From Kaistella montana (GTDB lineage: Bacteria; Bacteroidota; Bacteroidia; Flavobacteriales; Weeksellaceae): 64,000 nucleotides of DNA. The position numbers and the translations under genes are program-made. Location: the NCBI RefSeq assembly GCF_024436175.1, contig NZ_JANFQP010000001.1, positions 186,001 to 250,000 on the forward strand. The letters run 5' to 3'. The notes below the pieces were generated by a model that was not told the DNA's origin, did not search any database, and saw only the letters and a program-made list of their open reading frames with translations. Of this stretch, positions 23,741 through 33,168 are shown piece by piece; within the stretch, counting starts at the first letter, position 1, and the number at the start of each line of letters is the position of its first letter.

Positions 23741-25774
23741 TTAGCCGATTTCCACGCCGTTTTCTACGGGAACATCTGGAGTTACAAACGCTAATTTTCC
23801 GTCGGGTTTGGTGGTTAAAAGTAACATTCCTTGAGATTCAATACCGCGGATTTTTCTTGGTGCAAGATTTAATAAAATCATCACCTGTTTTCCTACACAT
23901 TCTTCCGGAGTGAAACTTTCGGCAACTCCTGAAACCACGGTTCTTACGTCAACGCCTGTATCTACAGAGAATTTCAGCAATTTGTCAGCTTTTTCCACTT
24001 TTTCAGCGGTAAGGATTGTTGCGGTTCTTAAATCGATTTTGGTGAAGTCGTCGAACTGTATTTCGTCTTTCATAGGATTGGCATTTGGGTTGGTTTTTTT
24101 GTTGGAAGCTTTGGTGTTTTCTAATTTTTGAATTTGGAATTCGATGGTTTCATCTTCAATTTTAGAAAATAAAAGTTCCGCATTATTGATTTGATCTCCG
24201 GTTTTAATTAAAACCTTATTGTTTTTCAGTTGCTCCCAATTGATTTGAGGAACATTGAACATTTTCTGAAGTTTTTCAGCGCTGAACGGCATGAACGGTT
24301 CGCAAACTTGAGCCAAACCAACCGCAATTTGTGCAGCTACGAAAAGGGAACTTGCAGCTTTTTCTGGGTTGTCTTTTATGGTTTTCCAAGGTTCTTCTGT
24401 TTGCAGATATTGGTTTCCAAATCTTGCTAAATTCATCATTGCAGACAATGCATTTCTGAATTCGAAATTTTCGAGGAAGTTTTCGATTTCGGTGGCAGCT
24501 TTTGTGATTTCATTGAGTTCTACAGCATTTTCGTCACCTGCAGGAACCACTCCGTCGTAATATTTATGAATCAGAACGGCAACTCTGTTGATGAAGTTTC
24601 CGAAAATACCTACCAATTCTGAATTGTTTTTGGTTTGGAAATCTTTCCAAGTAAAATTGTTATCTTTCGTTTCCGGAGCCGAAGAAAGTAATGCGTAACG
24701 CAAAACATCTTGTTGACCCGGGAATTCTTCCACGTATTCGTGCGCCCAAACCGCCCAGTTTCTGGAAGTTGAAATTTTATCGTTTTCAAGATTCAAGAAT
24801 TCAAAAGCCGGAACGTTTTTCGGCATGATGTAATCTCCGTGAGCCTTCATCATTGCAGGGAAAATAATACAGTGGAACACGATGTTATCTTTTCCAATGA
24901 AGTGAATCAAATCAGATTCTTCATTTTGCCAGTAATCTTTCCAGTTTTTACCGTTTTTTTCTGCCCATTCTTGGGTGAAAGAAATATAACCGATTGGCGC
25001 ATCAAACCATACATAAAGTACTTTTCCATCAGCATCAGGAAGCGGAACAGGTACACCCCAATTGAGATCTCTGGTCATTGCTCTTGGTTTCAAGCCATCA
25101 TTTAACCATGATTTTACTTGTCCGTAAACATTGGGTTTCCAATCGTCTTTATGGCCTTCGATGATCCATTCGTTTAGGAAATTTTCATAATCATTTAAAG
25201 GAAGATACCAGTTTTTGGTTTCCTTTAAAATAGGAACATTTCCACTCAACATTGATTTGGGATTGATCAATTCGGAAGGCGAAAGGGTAGAACCGCATTT
25301 TTCGCATTGGTCACCGTAAGCATTATCGTTGCCGCAATTTGGGCAGGTTCCTACGATATATCGGTCGGCAAGAAATTCGTTGGCCTGTTCGTCGAAGTAT
25401 TGTTCTGAAACTTCTTCGGTGAATTTTTCTTTATTATACAATGTTGTGAAAAAATCCTGACTTACTTCGTAGTGTTTTTTGGAAGTAGTGCGGGAATATT
25501 CGTCAAAAGAAATGCCCAAATCGGCGAAAGATTTTTTGATGATTCCGTGGTATTTGTCCACAATATCTTGTGGAGTAACGCCCTCTTTTTTAGCTCTAAT
25601 GGTAATAGGAATTCCGTGTTCATCGGAGCCACAGATAAATGCAACCTCTTTACCAAGTCTTCTTTGAAATCTTGCGTAAACATCTGCGGGAATATATACC
25701 CCTGCTAAATGGCCAATATGCACGGGCCCGTTTGCATAGGGCAAAGCCGCAGTAATCATCTTTCTTGCTGACAT
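23741..25774 (-). CDS. metG: Methionyl-tRNA synthetase
   Basis: Charges tRNA-Met. The 677 residues have [20 protein letters not shown] (HIGH motif), the zinc-knuckle region with [19 protein letters not shown], a KMSKS equivalent [11 protein letters not shown], an anticodon-binding helical domain (about 400-540) and a C-terminal EMAP/Arc1p-like tRNA-binding domain (about 575-677, starting near [12 protein letters not shown]). The KMSKS loop carries S-T-S rather than S-K-S, which appears in Bacteroidetes sequences. Full length. A -7 box is upstream at 25797. Confidence 0.97.
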   Translation of the reverse strand: MSARKMITAALPYANGPVHIGHLAGVYIPADVYARFQRRLGKEVAFICGSDEHGIPITIRAKKEGVTPQDIVDKYHGIIKKSFADLGISFDEYSRTTSKKHYEVSQDFFTTLYNKEKFTEEVSEQYFDEQANEFLADRYIVGTCPNCGNDNAYGDQCEKCGSTLSPSELINPKSMLSGNVPILKETKNWYLPLNDYENFLNEWIIEGHKDDWKPNVYGQVKSWLNDGLKPRAMTRDLNWGVPVPLPDADGKVLYVWFDAPIGYISFTQEWAEKNGKNWKDYWQNEESDLIHFIGKDNIVFHCIIFPAMMKAHGDYIMPKNVPAFEFLNLENDKISTSRNWAVWAHEYVEEFPGQQDVLRYALLSSAPETKDNNFTWKDFQTKNNSELVGIFGNFINRVAVLIHKYYDGVVPAGDENAVELNEITKAATEIENFLENFEFRNALSAMMNLARFGNQYLQTEEPWKTIKDNPEKAASSLFVAAQIAVGLAQVCEPFMPFSAEKLQKMFNVPQINWEQLKNNKVLIKTGDQINNAELLFSKIEDETIEFQIQKLENTKASNKKTNPNANPMKDEIQFDDFTKIDLRTATILTAEKVEKADKLLKFSVDTGVDVRTVVSGVAESFTPEECVGKQVMILLNLAPRKIRGIESQGMLLLTTKPDGKLAFVTPDVPVENGVEIG

Positions 25775-26132
25775 AAATTGATCTCTTTAATTTTTGCAAA
25801 GATAAGGGTTAGGAATGTTAATATAAAATTATTGAATAGTTAATAATTCATTGCTTAGTTATAGAAAAAGGGGGAAGTTATAGCGTAAAAAAGATAAACA
25901 TTCGTTTAACTTTTTGTTAATGTTTATATTCTCACTGGTGAGACAATAAAATAGTTAAGGTGTTGATAATGAATGTGTTCATTTAAATATTCACAATTAA
26001 TATATGATAATTATCAGAGAAAATTAACAATTTTAATAAAATTTTAGGAATAATTGAATATTTGTTTAAATTGCAAGACTTCATGATGTGAAGAAATTAA
26101 GTAAAGAATATTAATCCTTAAATTTTATTTTT
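25775..26132 (+). promoter_or_regulatory. Upstream region of the Sus locus with two dyads
   Basis: This 358-base gap between divergent metG and susC holds no gene. ATAAACATT (25894-25902) and AATGTTTAT (25919-25927) form a perfect 9-base inverted repeat with 16-base spacing, and TCTCAC-TG-GTGAGA (25930-25943) lies 2 bases further on. Both are candidates for the binding site of the starch-responsive regulator, which is not encoded in this window. A TATTTTTG box (26126-26133) overlaps the annotated GTG start and is doubtful as the promoter. Confidence 0.5.
25797..25804 (-). promoter_or_regulatory. -7 box for metG
   Basis: Minus-strand TATCTTTG, 22 bases before the metG ATG. Confidence 0.55.
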
Positions 26133-28877
26133 GTGAGAAACTATACTACAGTTTTGAAAATTGCACCGGCCTTTTTGTTATTGGCGGGTTCAATGTTGCA
26201 CGCACAAACAGCGGATTCAGTGAAAACTGCTGATATCGAACAAGTTGTTTTGATTGGATATGGGAAGCAAAAGAAAGCTGACCTTACGGGATCAATTGCA
26301 TCTATTTCGTCTAAAGATTTCAACGGAGGGGCAACTTCTGCAGATCAATTGATTCAAGGGAAGGCTCCGGGAGTTACCATCACCGGAAACGGAGGGAATC
26401 CGGGCGCGGGTTCTACGATTAGAATTAGAGGAGGGGCTTCGCTTACGGCAAGCAATGACCCATTAATTGTTGTCGATGGTTTACCTATGGATTTCGGAGG
26501 CGTTTCAGGAGCATCAAATGCATTGGCTTTGATCAACCCGAACGATATTGAATCATTTAGTGTTTTGAAAGATGCATCCGCAGCAGCAATTTACGGAAAC
26601 AGAGCTTCAAACGGGGTAATTTTGATTACTACCAAAAAAGGTTCAGCAGGAAAACTGAAAGTGAACTTCTCTACTTCAGCGTCAGTTTCGACCAAAATGG
26701 GAAATCAGGATGTATTGACGGCTGATGAATTCAGAGAATATGTAATGAAGCATGCTACCCAGCAGAAATACATTGACATGCTTGGTACATCGAATACCAA
26801 TTGGCAAGATGAGATTTTCCAGACTGCATGGGGAACAGATAATAATGTGTCGTTATCAGGTGGAATTAAAAAATTACCTTATCGTTTATCTTTAGGATAT
26901 ACCGAGCAAAACGGATTGGTGAAAACTAATGAATTTAGAAGAACATCAGTAGGATTAAATTTGACTCCAAAATTCTTTGATAATCATTTAGCAGTAACAG
27001 CAACCTTCAAAGGATCGATGACTGAAAACCGTTTCAATGCGGGAGTTATTGGAGCAGCACAGCAAATGGATCCTACCCAATCTGTACGTGATTATTCTGC
27101 ACAAGGGGACCAAGTAGGAAACTATTGGGAATGGTTTTTGCCGAATGGAGCTCTTAATGTGAATGGTACAAGTAACCCACTTTCTTCATTGGAAGCACGA
27201 AGAGATGTTTCCACTGTATTCAGAGGGATTACAGGTTTACAATTGGATTATAAATTCCACTTTTTACCAGATTTGCACTGGAATATCAACTTAGGATATG
27301 ATTACCAAAAAGGGACTGGAGCAGTGACCGAATATGCAGGTTACCGAAGCACTTTCTTTAATCTTGGTACTCGCAGAGATTATACTCAAGAAAAAACCAA
27401 TAAATTATTAGAGACTTATTTGAATTATGTGAAAGAGATTTCAGCTATTGATACCAAATTGGATTTGATGGCAGGTTATTCCTACCAAAAATTTAATGAT
27501 AAAGTACCAGGAGCTTTAACTTACAATGGAGATCCTTCTTATAATGCACCTGCTCCATCAAGAGATTATGAAGGTAATCTGGTATTATTAGGATTCTATG
27601 GTAGAGGTATTTTTACAATAGCAGATAAATATATCCTTACTGGATCTGTAAGAAGAGATGCTTCCTCAAGATTCTATAACGGTACGGATTTGAAAAACAA
27701 CTGGGGTACCTTTATGTCGTTCTCCGGAGCATGGAAAATTAAGAGTGAAAACTTCCTAAAAGATGTCAATGCAGTTTCCGACTTGAAACTAAGAGGAGGT
27801 TGGGGAGAAACCGGACAACAAGAAGTAGGAGGTTATTATAATTCATTCCCTTCTTACAACGTTTCAGACGCAACTGCACAATACGGCTTCGGTGAAGAGT
27901 TTTATTTTATGTACCGTCCAACACAGTATAATCCTAATTTGACTTGGGAAACTACTGCTACCATCAACGCAGGATTGGATTATGGATTCTGGAACAACAG
28001 AATTACCGGTTCCATCGATTGGTTTAAAAAGAATACTTCCGATTTGCAAGCGAGAGTACAAGTACCTGCGGGAGAATTCAGTAATACAAACATCAAAAAT
28101 ATCGGTAAAATGGAAACCGAAGGTGTTGAATTCCTCATTAACGTAATTCCAGTGAAGAAGGAAAATTTCACTTGGGAGTTTAGTTTCAATGCATCTCATT
28201 ACAAACCAACGATCACTCATTTTGATGATGTAGCACCAGATTATGTTATTCAACAGGGTGGAATTTCAGGAGGTATTGGTAACACCGTACAAGCACATGT
28301 TGTAGGAAATACCCCATTCAGCTTCTGGCTTTACCAACAAGTTTATGACAATAATGGAAAACCACTTGATGGTGTATATGTTGACAGAAACGGAGACGGA
28401 AAAATTGATACTAAAGATAAATATCTGTATAAATCGACAACACCAGATGCGACTTTAGGATTCTCTACCAAAATCAACTACAAAAACTGGGATCTTTCTA
28501 CTTCTTTGAGAGCGGTATTAGGAAACTATGTTTATAACAACTTTGCATCACAATCGAACGTACAAAGTATTGCAACCAACGATTATTTGATGAACTTGTC
28601 GAGTGTTACCGCAGAGTACGGTTTCAAAACGCCACAATATTGGAGTGATATCTTCGTAGAAGATGCTTCTTTCCTAAGAATGGATAACCTTACTTTAGGA
28701 TACAATTTTGGAGATGTTTTCAATAAAGGAAGCAACCTTCGAGTATATGGTATGGCTCAGAATGTTTTCGTAATCACTGATTATTCAGGAGTTGACCCTG
28801 AAATTTTCGGAAATATCGATAACGGATTCTACCAAAGACCTAAAGTATATTCATTAGGATTAAACTTTCAATTTTAA
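26133..28877 (+). CDS. susC: SusC-type TonB-dependent outer-membrane receptor
   Basis: Outer-membrane importer of starch oligosaccharides, working with SusD as lid. The 914 residues begin with a signal peptide ending MLHAQ, then a short TonB-box-like segment (TADIEQVVLIGYGKQKKADL), the plug (KAPGVTITGNGGNPGAGSTI and ASAAAIYGNRASNGVILITT), and a 22-strand barrel to the C-terminal SLGLNFQF. Unlike most SusC proteins it lacks the N-terminal carboxypeptidase-regulatory-like domain, hence the shorter length. The start is GTG; the only other in-frame choice before the upstream stop is ATT. The stop is followed after 12 bases by susD. Confidence 0.92.
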   Translation: MRNYTTVLKIAPAFLLLAGSMLHAQTADSVKTADIEQVVLIGYGKQKKADLTGSIASISSKDFNGGATSADQLIQGKAPGVTITGNGGNPGAGSTIRIRGGASLTASNDPLIVVDGLPMDFGGVSGASNALALINPNDIESFSVLKDASAAAIYGNRASNGVILITTKKGSAGKLKVNFSTSASVSTKMGNQDVLTADEFREYVMKHATQQKYIDMLGTSNTNWQDEIFQTAWGTDNNVSLSGGIKKLPYRLSLGYTEQNGLVKTNEFRRTSVGLNLTPKFFDNHLAVTATFKGSMTENRFNAGVIGAAQQMDPTQSVRDYSAQGDQVGNYWEWFLPNGALNVNGTSNPLSSLEARRDVSTVFRGITGLQLDYKFHFLPDLHWNINLGYDYQKGTGAVTEYAGYRSTFFNLGTRRDYTQEKTNKLLETYLNYVKEISAIDTKLDLMAGYSYQKFNDKVPGALTYNGDPSYNAPAPSRDYEGNLVLLGFYGRGIFTIADKYILTGSVRRDASSRFYNGTDLKNNWGTFMSFSGAWKIKSENFLKDVNAVSDLKLRGGWGETGQQEVGGYYNSFPSYNVSDATAQYGFGEEFYFMYRPTQYNPNLTWETTATINAGLDYGFWNNRITGSIDWFKKNTSDLQARVQVPAGEFSNTNIKNIGKMETEGVEFLINVIPVKKENFTWEFSFNASHYKPTITHFDDVAPDYVIQQGGISGGIGNTVQAHVVGNTPFSFWLYQQVYDNNGKPLDGVYVDRNGDGKIDTKDKYLYKSTTPDATLGFSTKINYKNWDLSTSLRAVLGNYVYNNFASQSNVQSIATNDYLMNLSSVTAEYGFKTPQYWSDIFVEDASFLRMDNLTLGYNFGDVFNKGSNLRVYGMAQNVFVITDYSGVDPEIFGNIDNGFYQRPKVYSLGLNFQF

Positions 28878-28889
28878 TAATTTAAGAAA

Positions 28890-30452
28890 ATGAAAAATTT
28901 CAAAATAACAAAAAATACTATAGCTGCAGCACTTTTAGGACTTACCCTTACCGCAACTTCATGTGTGAATGATTTAAGACAAGAGCCTATCACAGAAGTA
29001 ACAGCAGCAAGTTTATACAAAGATTTCGGAAATTATAAAAACCTATTGGCTAAATTATATGGAGGTTTGGCTGTAGGAGGTCAATCGGGAGGTGACGGAA
29101 ACGGAGATATAGCAGACATTGATGGAGGTTTTTCCAATTATATGCGTTTGCTTTTCGTTTTACAAGAAATCACTACAGATGAAGCGGTAATTGGCTGGAA
29201 TGATGGTTCATTGCATGAATTTCACAAAATGATCTGGACTCCGGCAAACGAATTCAATAATGCGATGTACTATCGTTTATATACTGAAATTGCTTTCTGT
29301 AATGAGTTTATTAGAAACACTTCTGACGAGAAATTAAGCCAAAATGGAATTTCTGGGGCGGATCTTGATGAAGCAAAAGTGATGAGAGCTGAAGCACAAT
29401 TCCTAAGAGCACAAGCTTATTATCACTTATTGGATCTTTATGGAAACGTACCTTTTGTAGATGAAACAACTTTGGGTTCAGTGCCAAAGCAGATGCCAAG
29501 AGCAGAAGTTTTTGCATATGTAGAAAATCAATTGAAAGAAGCAGAAGCTGGATTGAAAGCTCCTAAAAGTAATGAGTACGGTAGAGTAGATAAAGCTACC
29601 GCATGGTCTTTGTTGGCAAGATTGTATTTGAATGCAAAGGTTTATACCGGAACAGAAAGAAATGCCGATGTAATTGCGTATTGCGATAAGGTAATTGGTG
29701 CAGGTTATGCGTTGAAAAACAACTACGAAAGTTTATTCTTAGCAGATAACCACGTAAACAATCCTGAGAATATTTTCTCTATTGTTTATGACGGAACCAA
29801 TACACAAACGAATGGTGGAACCACTTACCTTGTGCATGCAGCGATTGGGGGAGATATGGTTGCTGCAGATTTCGGTGTGAACGGTGGATGGGGTGGACTT
29901 AGAACCACGAAAGCATTTGTTCAGAAATTTGAAGGTAGTGATAAAAGAGGTCGTTTCTATACTGATGGACAAACTCTTGAAATCAACGATCTAGGAAATT
30001 TTAATGATGGATATGCTTTTATCAAATACAAAAACCTTAAGAGCGATGGTACACCAGGAATTCATGATAACTGGGTTGAAACAGATTTGCCAGTTTACCG
30101 TTTAGCGGACGTATATCTAATGTATGCAGAAGCTGTTTTGAGAGGTGGTGGTGGAAACATGGCTACCGCGCTTAGTTATGTAAATGCATTGAGAACCAGA
30201 GCAAATGCTTCATCTGTTTCTGTTCTTACTTTGGATTTTATCCTTGATGAGCGCTCTAGAGAGTTATCTTGGGAAATGACCAGAAGAACAGACCTTATCA
30301 GATATGGTAAATTTACTTCATCCGCTTATTTATGGCCTTGGAAAGGAAATGTAAAAGACGGAATTGCTGTAGCAGAATACCGCAATCTATTCCCGATTCC
30401 AAATAATGATTTGGTAGTAAACCCGAATCTTGTACAAAACCCTGGCTACTAA
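28890..30452 (+). CDS. susD: SusD-type starch-binding lipoprotein
   Basis: Surface lipoprotein that binds glycan and caps SusC. Signal peptide with lipobox ATSC (about residue 25). The 520 residues show SusD/RagB features: tetratricopeptide-like helices with EAQFLRAQAYYHLLDLYGNV near the middle N-terminal part, ATAWSLLARLYLNAKVYTGT, and C-terminal LADVYLMYAEAVLRGGGG with ALSYVNALRTRAN and FILDERSRELSWEMTRRTDL. It sits 12 bases after susC and 18 bases before the SusE-type gene. The ligand, starch or maltodextrin, is inferred from the GH97/GH13 partners. Confidence 0.94.
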   Translation: MKNFKITKNTIAAALLGLTLTATSCVNDLRQEPITEVTAASLYKDFGNYKNLLAKLYGGLAVGGQSGGDGNGDIADIDGGFSNYMRLLFVLQEITTDEAVIGWNDGSLHEFHKMIWTPANEFNNAMYYRLYTEIAFCNEFIRNTSDEKLSQNGISGADLDEAKVMRAEAQFLRAQAYYHLLDLYGNVPFVDETTLGSVPKQMPRAEVFAYVENQLKEAEAGLKAPKSNEYGRVDKATAWSLLARLYLNAKVYTGTERNADVIAYCDKVIGAGYALKNNYESLFLADNHVNNPENIFSIVYDGTNTQTNGGTTYLVHAAIGGDMVAADFGVNGGWGGLRTTKAFVQKFEGSDKRGRFYTDGQTLEINDLGNFNDGYAFIKYKNLKSDGTPGIHDNWVETDLPVYRLADVYLMYAEAVLRGGGGNMATALSYVNALRTRANASSVSVLTLDFILDERSRELSWEMTRRTDLIRYGKFTSSAYLWPWKGNVKDGIAVAEYRNLFPIPNNDLVVNPNLVQNPGY

Positions 30453-30470
30453 TTATTTAATTTACAAAAA

Positions 30471-31562
30471 ATGAAAAATAATATTTTTAAAAATTTTATA
30501 CTTGCGGCAACCGTGATTCTGGGTCTTAGTTCTTGTGAAGACAGAGAATTAATTACCATAGCTCCAGAAGCTGCCCCAATTGTAATGGATCTTTCCGCAC
30601 AAACTTTGGTGTTGGATCCTAATTTTCCATCTAATCCGGCTATTACCGTAAGTTGGGATCCTGCAAAGTTTAATGTGCCTGTAGAAACAAAATACACAGT
30701 AGAAATCAGTGCATCAGAAAGTTTTGAGACTAAAGAAATTTTAGGTTCAACCATTCAATCGGTTACTCATCTTTCTTTTTCAAATGTAGAAATGAATAAT
30801 GCTGCAAAGAAAATTGGTTTTTTACCAGGTGTTGAACAGGAAATGTACTTTAGAGTTGTATCGTTCATTGGTGATAATGATTTTGAGCAAGTTTCAAATG
30901 TTACCAGTTTGAAGATTACCCCTTATTTAGCAGCACCTATTTACAAATATGTTGATTTGTACCTTATAGGAGATGCAACTGCAGGAGGTTGGGATAACTT
31001 AGCAAGTAACAATAATCTATTACCATTATTAAAATCAACAGAAACTGGGCAATATACCTTTACCGGTTTATTCAAAGTTGGAGGATTTAAAATGATTAAA
31101 GTAAAAGGATCTTGGGATGCTCAGTTTGGTTTAGGTTCTGCAGCTGGAATGTTGAGTACTGATGGTGGTTCAGGTGATATCAAAGTATTATCTGAAGGAT
31201 ACTATAAGCTTACTGTAAATACTACAGACCTTACTTATACCTTAGAGCCTGTAGCTGCGCCGACAAAAACTTATACAAGTGTTTCAATAATAGGTTCAGT
31301 GAATGGAAATTGGGATACCGATACGCAATTGACACAATCCACTTTCGATCCACATGTTTGGATGGCTCATTCAGTATCGTTACAAGCTGGTGAATTTAAA
31401 TTCAGAGCAAACAATGCTTGGGATGTTAGTTGGGGAACCAATGCTGAGTTCTTTGGAACTGCAGTACAAGGAGGTGCCAATATTCCTTTAGGCGCAGAGT
31501 GGACTTATGATGTGTATTTCAATGATGCAACAGGAGCATATACTATTATTCCAGTTGAGTAA
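30471..31562 (+). CDS. susE: SusE-type starch-binding lipoprotein
   Basis: A 363-residue surface lipoprotein: lipobox LSSC at about residue 19, an N-terminal SusE Ig-like domain (about 25-155, including AITVSWDPAKFNVPVE and TKYTVEISASESFET), then two tandem starch-binding modules of the SusE/SusF type (about 160-255 and 265-363), each beginning VDLYLIGDATAGGWDN or SVSIIGSVNGNWDTDT and holding aromatic residues such as RANNAWDVSWG. It binds starch outside the cell and aids SusC/D. Its stop overlaps a possible ATG of the next gene, but the likelier start is 33 bases on. Confidence 0.88.
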   Translation: MKNNIFKNFILAATVILGLSSCEDRELITIAPEAAPIVMDLSAQTLVLDPNFPSNPAITVSWDPAKFNVPVETKYTVEISASESFETKEILGSTIQSVTHLSFSNVEMNNAAKKIGFLPGVEQEMYFRVVSFIGDNDFEQVSNVTSLKITPYLAAPIYKYVDLYLIGDATAGGWDNLASNNNLLPLLKSTETGQYTFTGLFKVGGFKMIKVKGSWDAQFGLGSAAGMLSTDGGSGDIKVLSEGYYKLTVNTTDLTYTLEPVAAPTKTYTSVSIIGSVNGNWDTDTQLTQSTFDPHVWMAHSVSLQAGEFKFRANNAWDVSWGTNAEFFGTAVQGGANIPLGAEWTYDVYFNDATGAYTIIPVE

Positions 31563-31594
31563 TGTTGACTCCTTTAATTCTTAATAAAAATTTT

Positions 31595-33028
31595 ATGAAA
31601 AATATATTTAAATATTTATTAGTAGCCATGGTGTCAGCCTTTGTTTTCACCTCTTGCGACCGAAGTGCAGATAGAGACTGGACTACTCCGGAACCTTCAT
31701 TTACTCTGTATAATACTACTTTAGGAGCTGCAGTTTTGTATCCAACGATGGCTAATAACCCTTTTGTGTTAAGATGGGATAATTCCAAAACTACAAGCGG
31801 AACTTACACCGTTGTTGTTTCGAATTCTGAAGATTTTGCAACTAAAGTGGAGTTGGGTACTTCTACTACAAATACCTTAACTACTACTATTGGTGAATTA
31901 AATACTGCGATGTTGCAGGCAGGGCTTTCGCCTTATTCTTCGCAAAATACTTATGTAAGAGTAGAAACAGGTTCTGAAGTATCGAATGCCATTAGTTTTA
32001 TGGTTACTCCTTATCCTTCCGGAAAACCTATAATCAAAAACCCTACTGCAGGTCAATTGATTACATTGAATGCTGATGCGCCATTAGAAACAGCTGCCAC
32101 TATTCTTTGGTCGGATTATACTTATGGAGTTGCCGTAGATTACACAGTGGAGATTGCTGCTGCTGGATCGACAAACTTTCAAGTATTAGGAACTACTACT
32201 GATGAAACTCAGTTGGCGGTTTCTAATTTTACCTTGAATGATATTGCTATCAAAGCAGGACTTCCTGTGAATGTAACATCTTCTGCTGATATTCGAGTTA
32301 CAGCAACTACAACATCAACAGGAGGTACCATTACTAAAGCTTCCGATATTGTTACCTTTAAAGTTACTCCTTACCAACCTGCTTATGTAGATTTCTATCT
32401 TGTAGGTGGTGGTACTGCAGTGGGCTGGAATGCTTCAGGAGCACAGCTTTTGAAAAACACCAATGAAATTTCTGAAATTTATACTTATTTGGAAAACAAT
32501 GGTGAATTCAGATTCTTAGGTCAACAAGATTGGAATCCTATTAACTACAGTTTAAATGCACCTGGAATTAATGATTCTTATAAGTATTTCAAAACTTGGT
32601 CAAGCAATTTAGAGCCTTCAGGAGCGGAAAACATGAAGTTTACCGGAGACTCTGGAATGTATAAAATCACCATTAACCAAAACTCAAGAGACATCACTGT
32701 GACTCCTTCTTCAGTTCCTACTTTACCGACCAATGTTTATTTGGTAGGATCTATCCAAGGTTGGAATGCAGGAGCTGCACTTGAAATGACTCAAGTTGGT
32801 GACGGTGTTTACGAATATGAAATCGCTGTTCCGGATGGAGCTGAATTCAAATTCCTTGGTCAGCAAGATTGGTCAGGTATGGAATGGGGTAATATCCATG
32901 GCGCTGGAAACTCAGGTTTCTTAGGACCAAACGGTGATAACAATAACATTCAATACAATGGTGGTGGCGCTACTTATAAAATTACTGCCAACATCAAATT
33001 AGGAACTTATAAATTGACTCCTCAATAG
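31595..33028 (+). CDS. susF: SusF-type starch-binding lipoprotein (second SusE/F protein)
   Basis: A 477-residue surface lipoprotein with lipobox FTSC (about residue 20). It has two Ig-like SusE N-terminal domains (about 35-140 and 145-265; each contains a DYTVEI/GTYTVVVSNS strand) followed by two starch-binding modules (YVDFYLVGGGTAVGWNASGA and NVYLVGSIQGWNAGA), with repeated FRFLGQQDWN / FKFLGQQDWSG ligand loops. It is related to the preceding susE product but longer. The frame opens at 31562, yet MKNIFKYLLVAMVSAFVFTS at 31595 is the proper signal peptide. A terminator follows, ending the susCDEF unit. Confidence 0.86.
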   Translation: MKNIFKYLLVAMVSAFVFTSCDRSADRDWTTPEPSFTLYNTTLGAAVLYPTMANNPFVLRWDNSKTTSGTYTVVVSNSEDFATKVELGTSTTNTLTTTIGELNTAMLQAGLSPYSSQNTYVRVETGSEVSNAISFMVTPYPSGKPIIKNPTAGQLITLNADAPLETAATILWSDYTYGVAVDYTVEIAAAGSTNFQVLGTTTDETQLAVSNFTLNDIAIKAGLPVNVTSSADIRVTATTTSTGGTITKASDIVTFKVTPYQPAYVDFYLVGGGTAVGWNASGAQLLKNTNEISEIYTYLENNGEFRFLGQQDWNPINYSLNAPGINDSYKYFKTWSSNLEPSGAENMKFTGDSGMYKITINQNSRDITVTPSSVPTLPTNVYLVGSIQGWNAGAALEMTQVGDGVYEYEIAVPDGAEFKFLGQQDWSGMEWGNIHGAGNSGFLGPNGDNNNIQYNGGGATYKITANIKLGTYKLTPQ

Positions 33029-33053
33029 TCTGATTTTTTCCTTAAAATTTTTT

Positions 33054-33088
33054 AAAAAAAACTGTTGCATTTTAGCAGCAGTTTTTTT
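33054..33088 (+). terminator. Terminator after susF
   Basis: The stem pairs ACTGTTGC (from 33061) with GCAGCAGT (to 33082) with one wobble, flanked by A and T runs. It separates susCDEF from susBA. Confidence 0.75.
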
Positions 33089-33168
33089 GTTTTTTGGGGA
33101 TAAAAAATGCTCAAAAACTTGGTCATTACTAGCATTTTCTCTAAATTTATTGATTCGAAATAATCATT

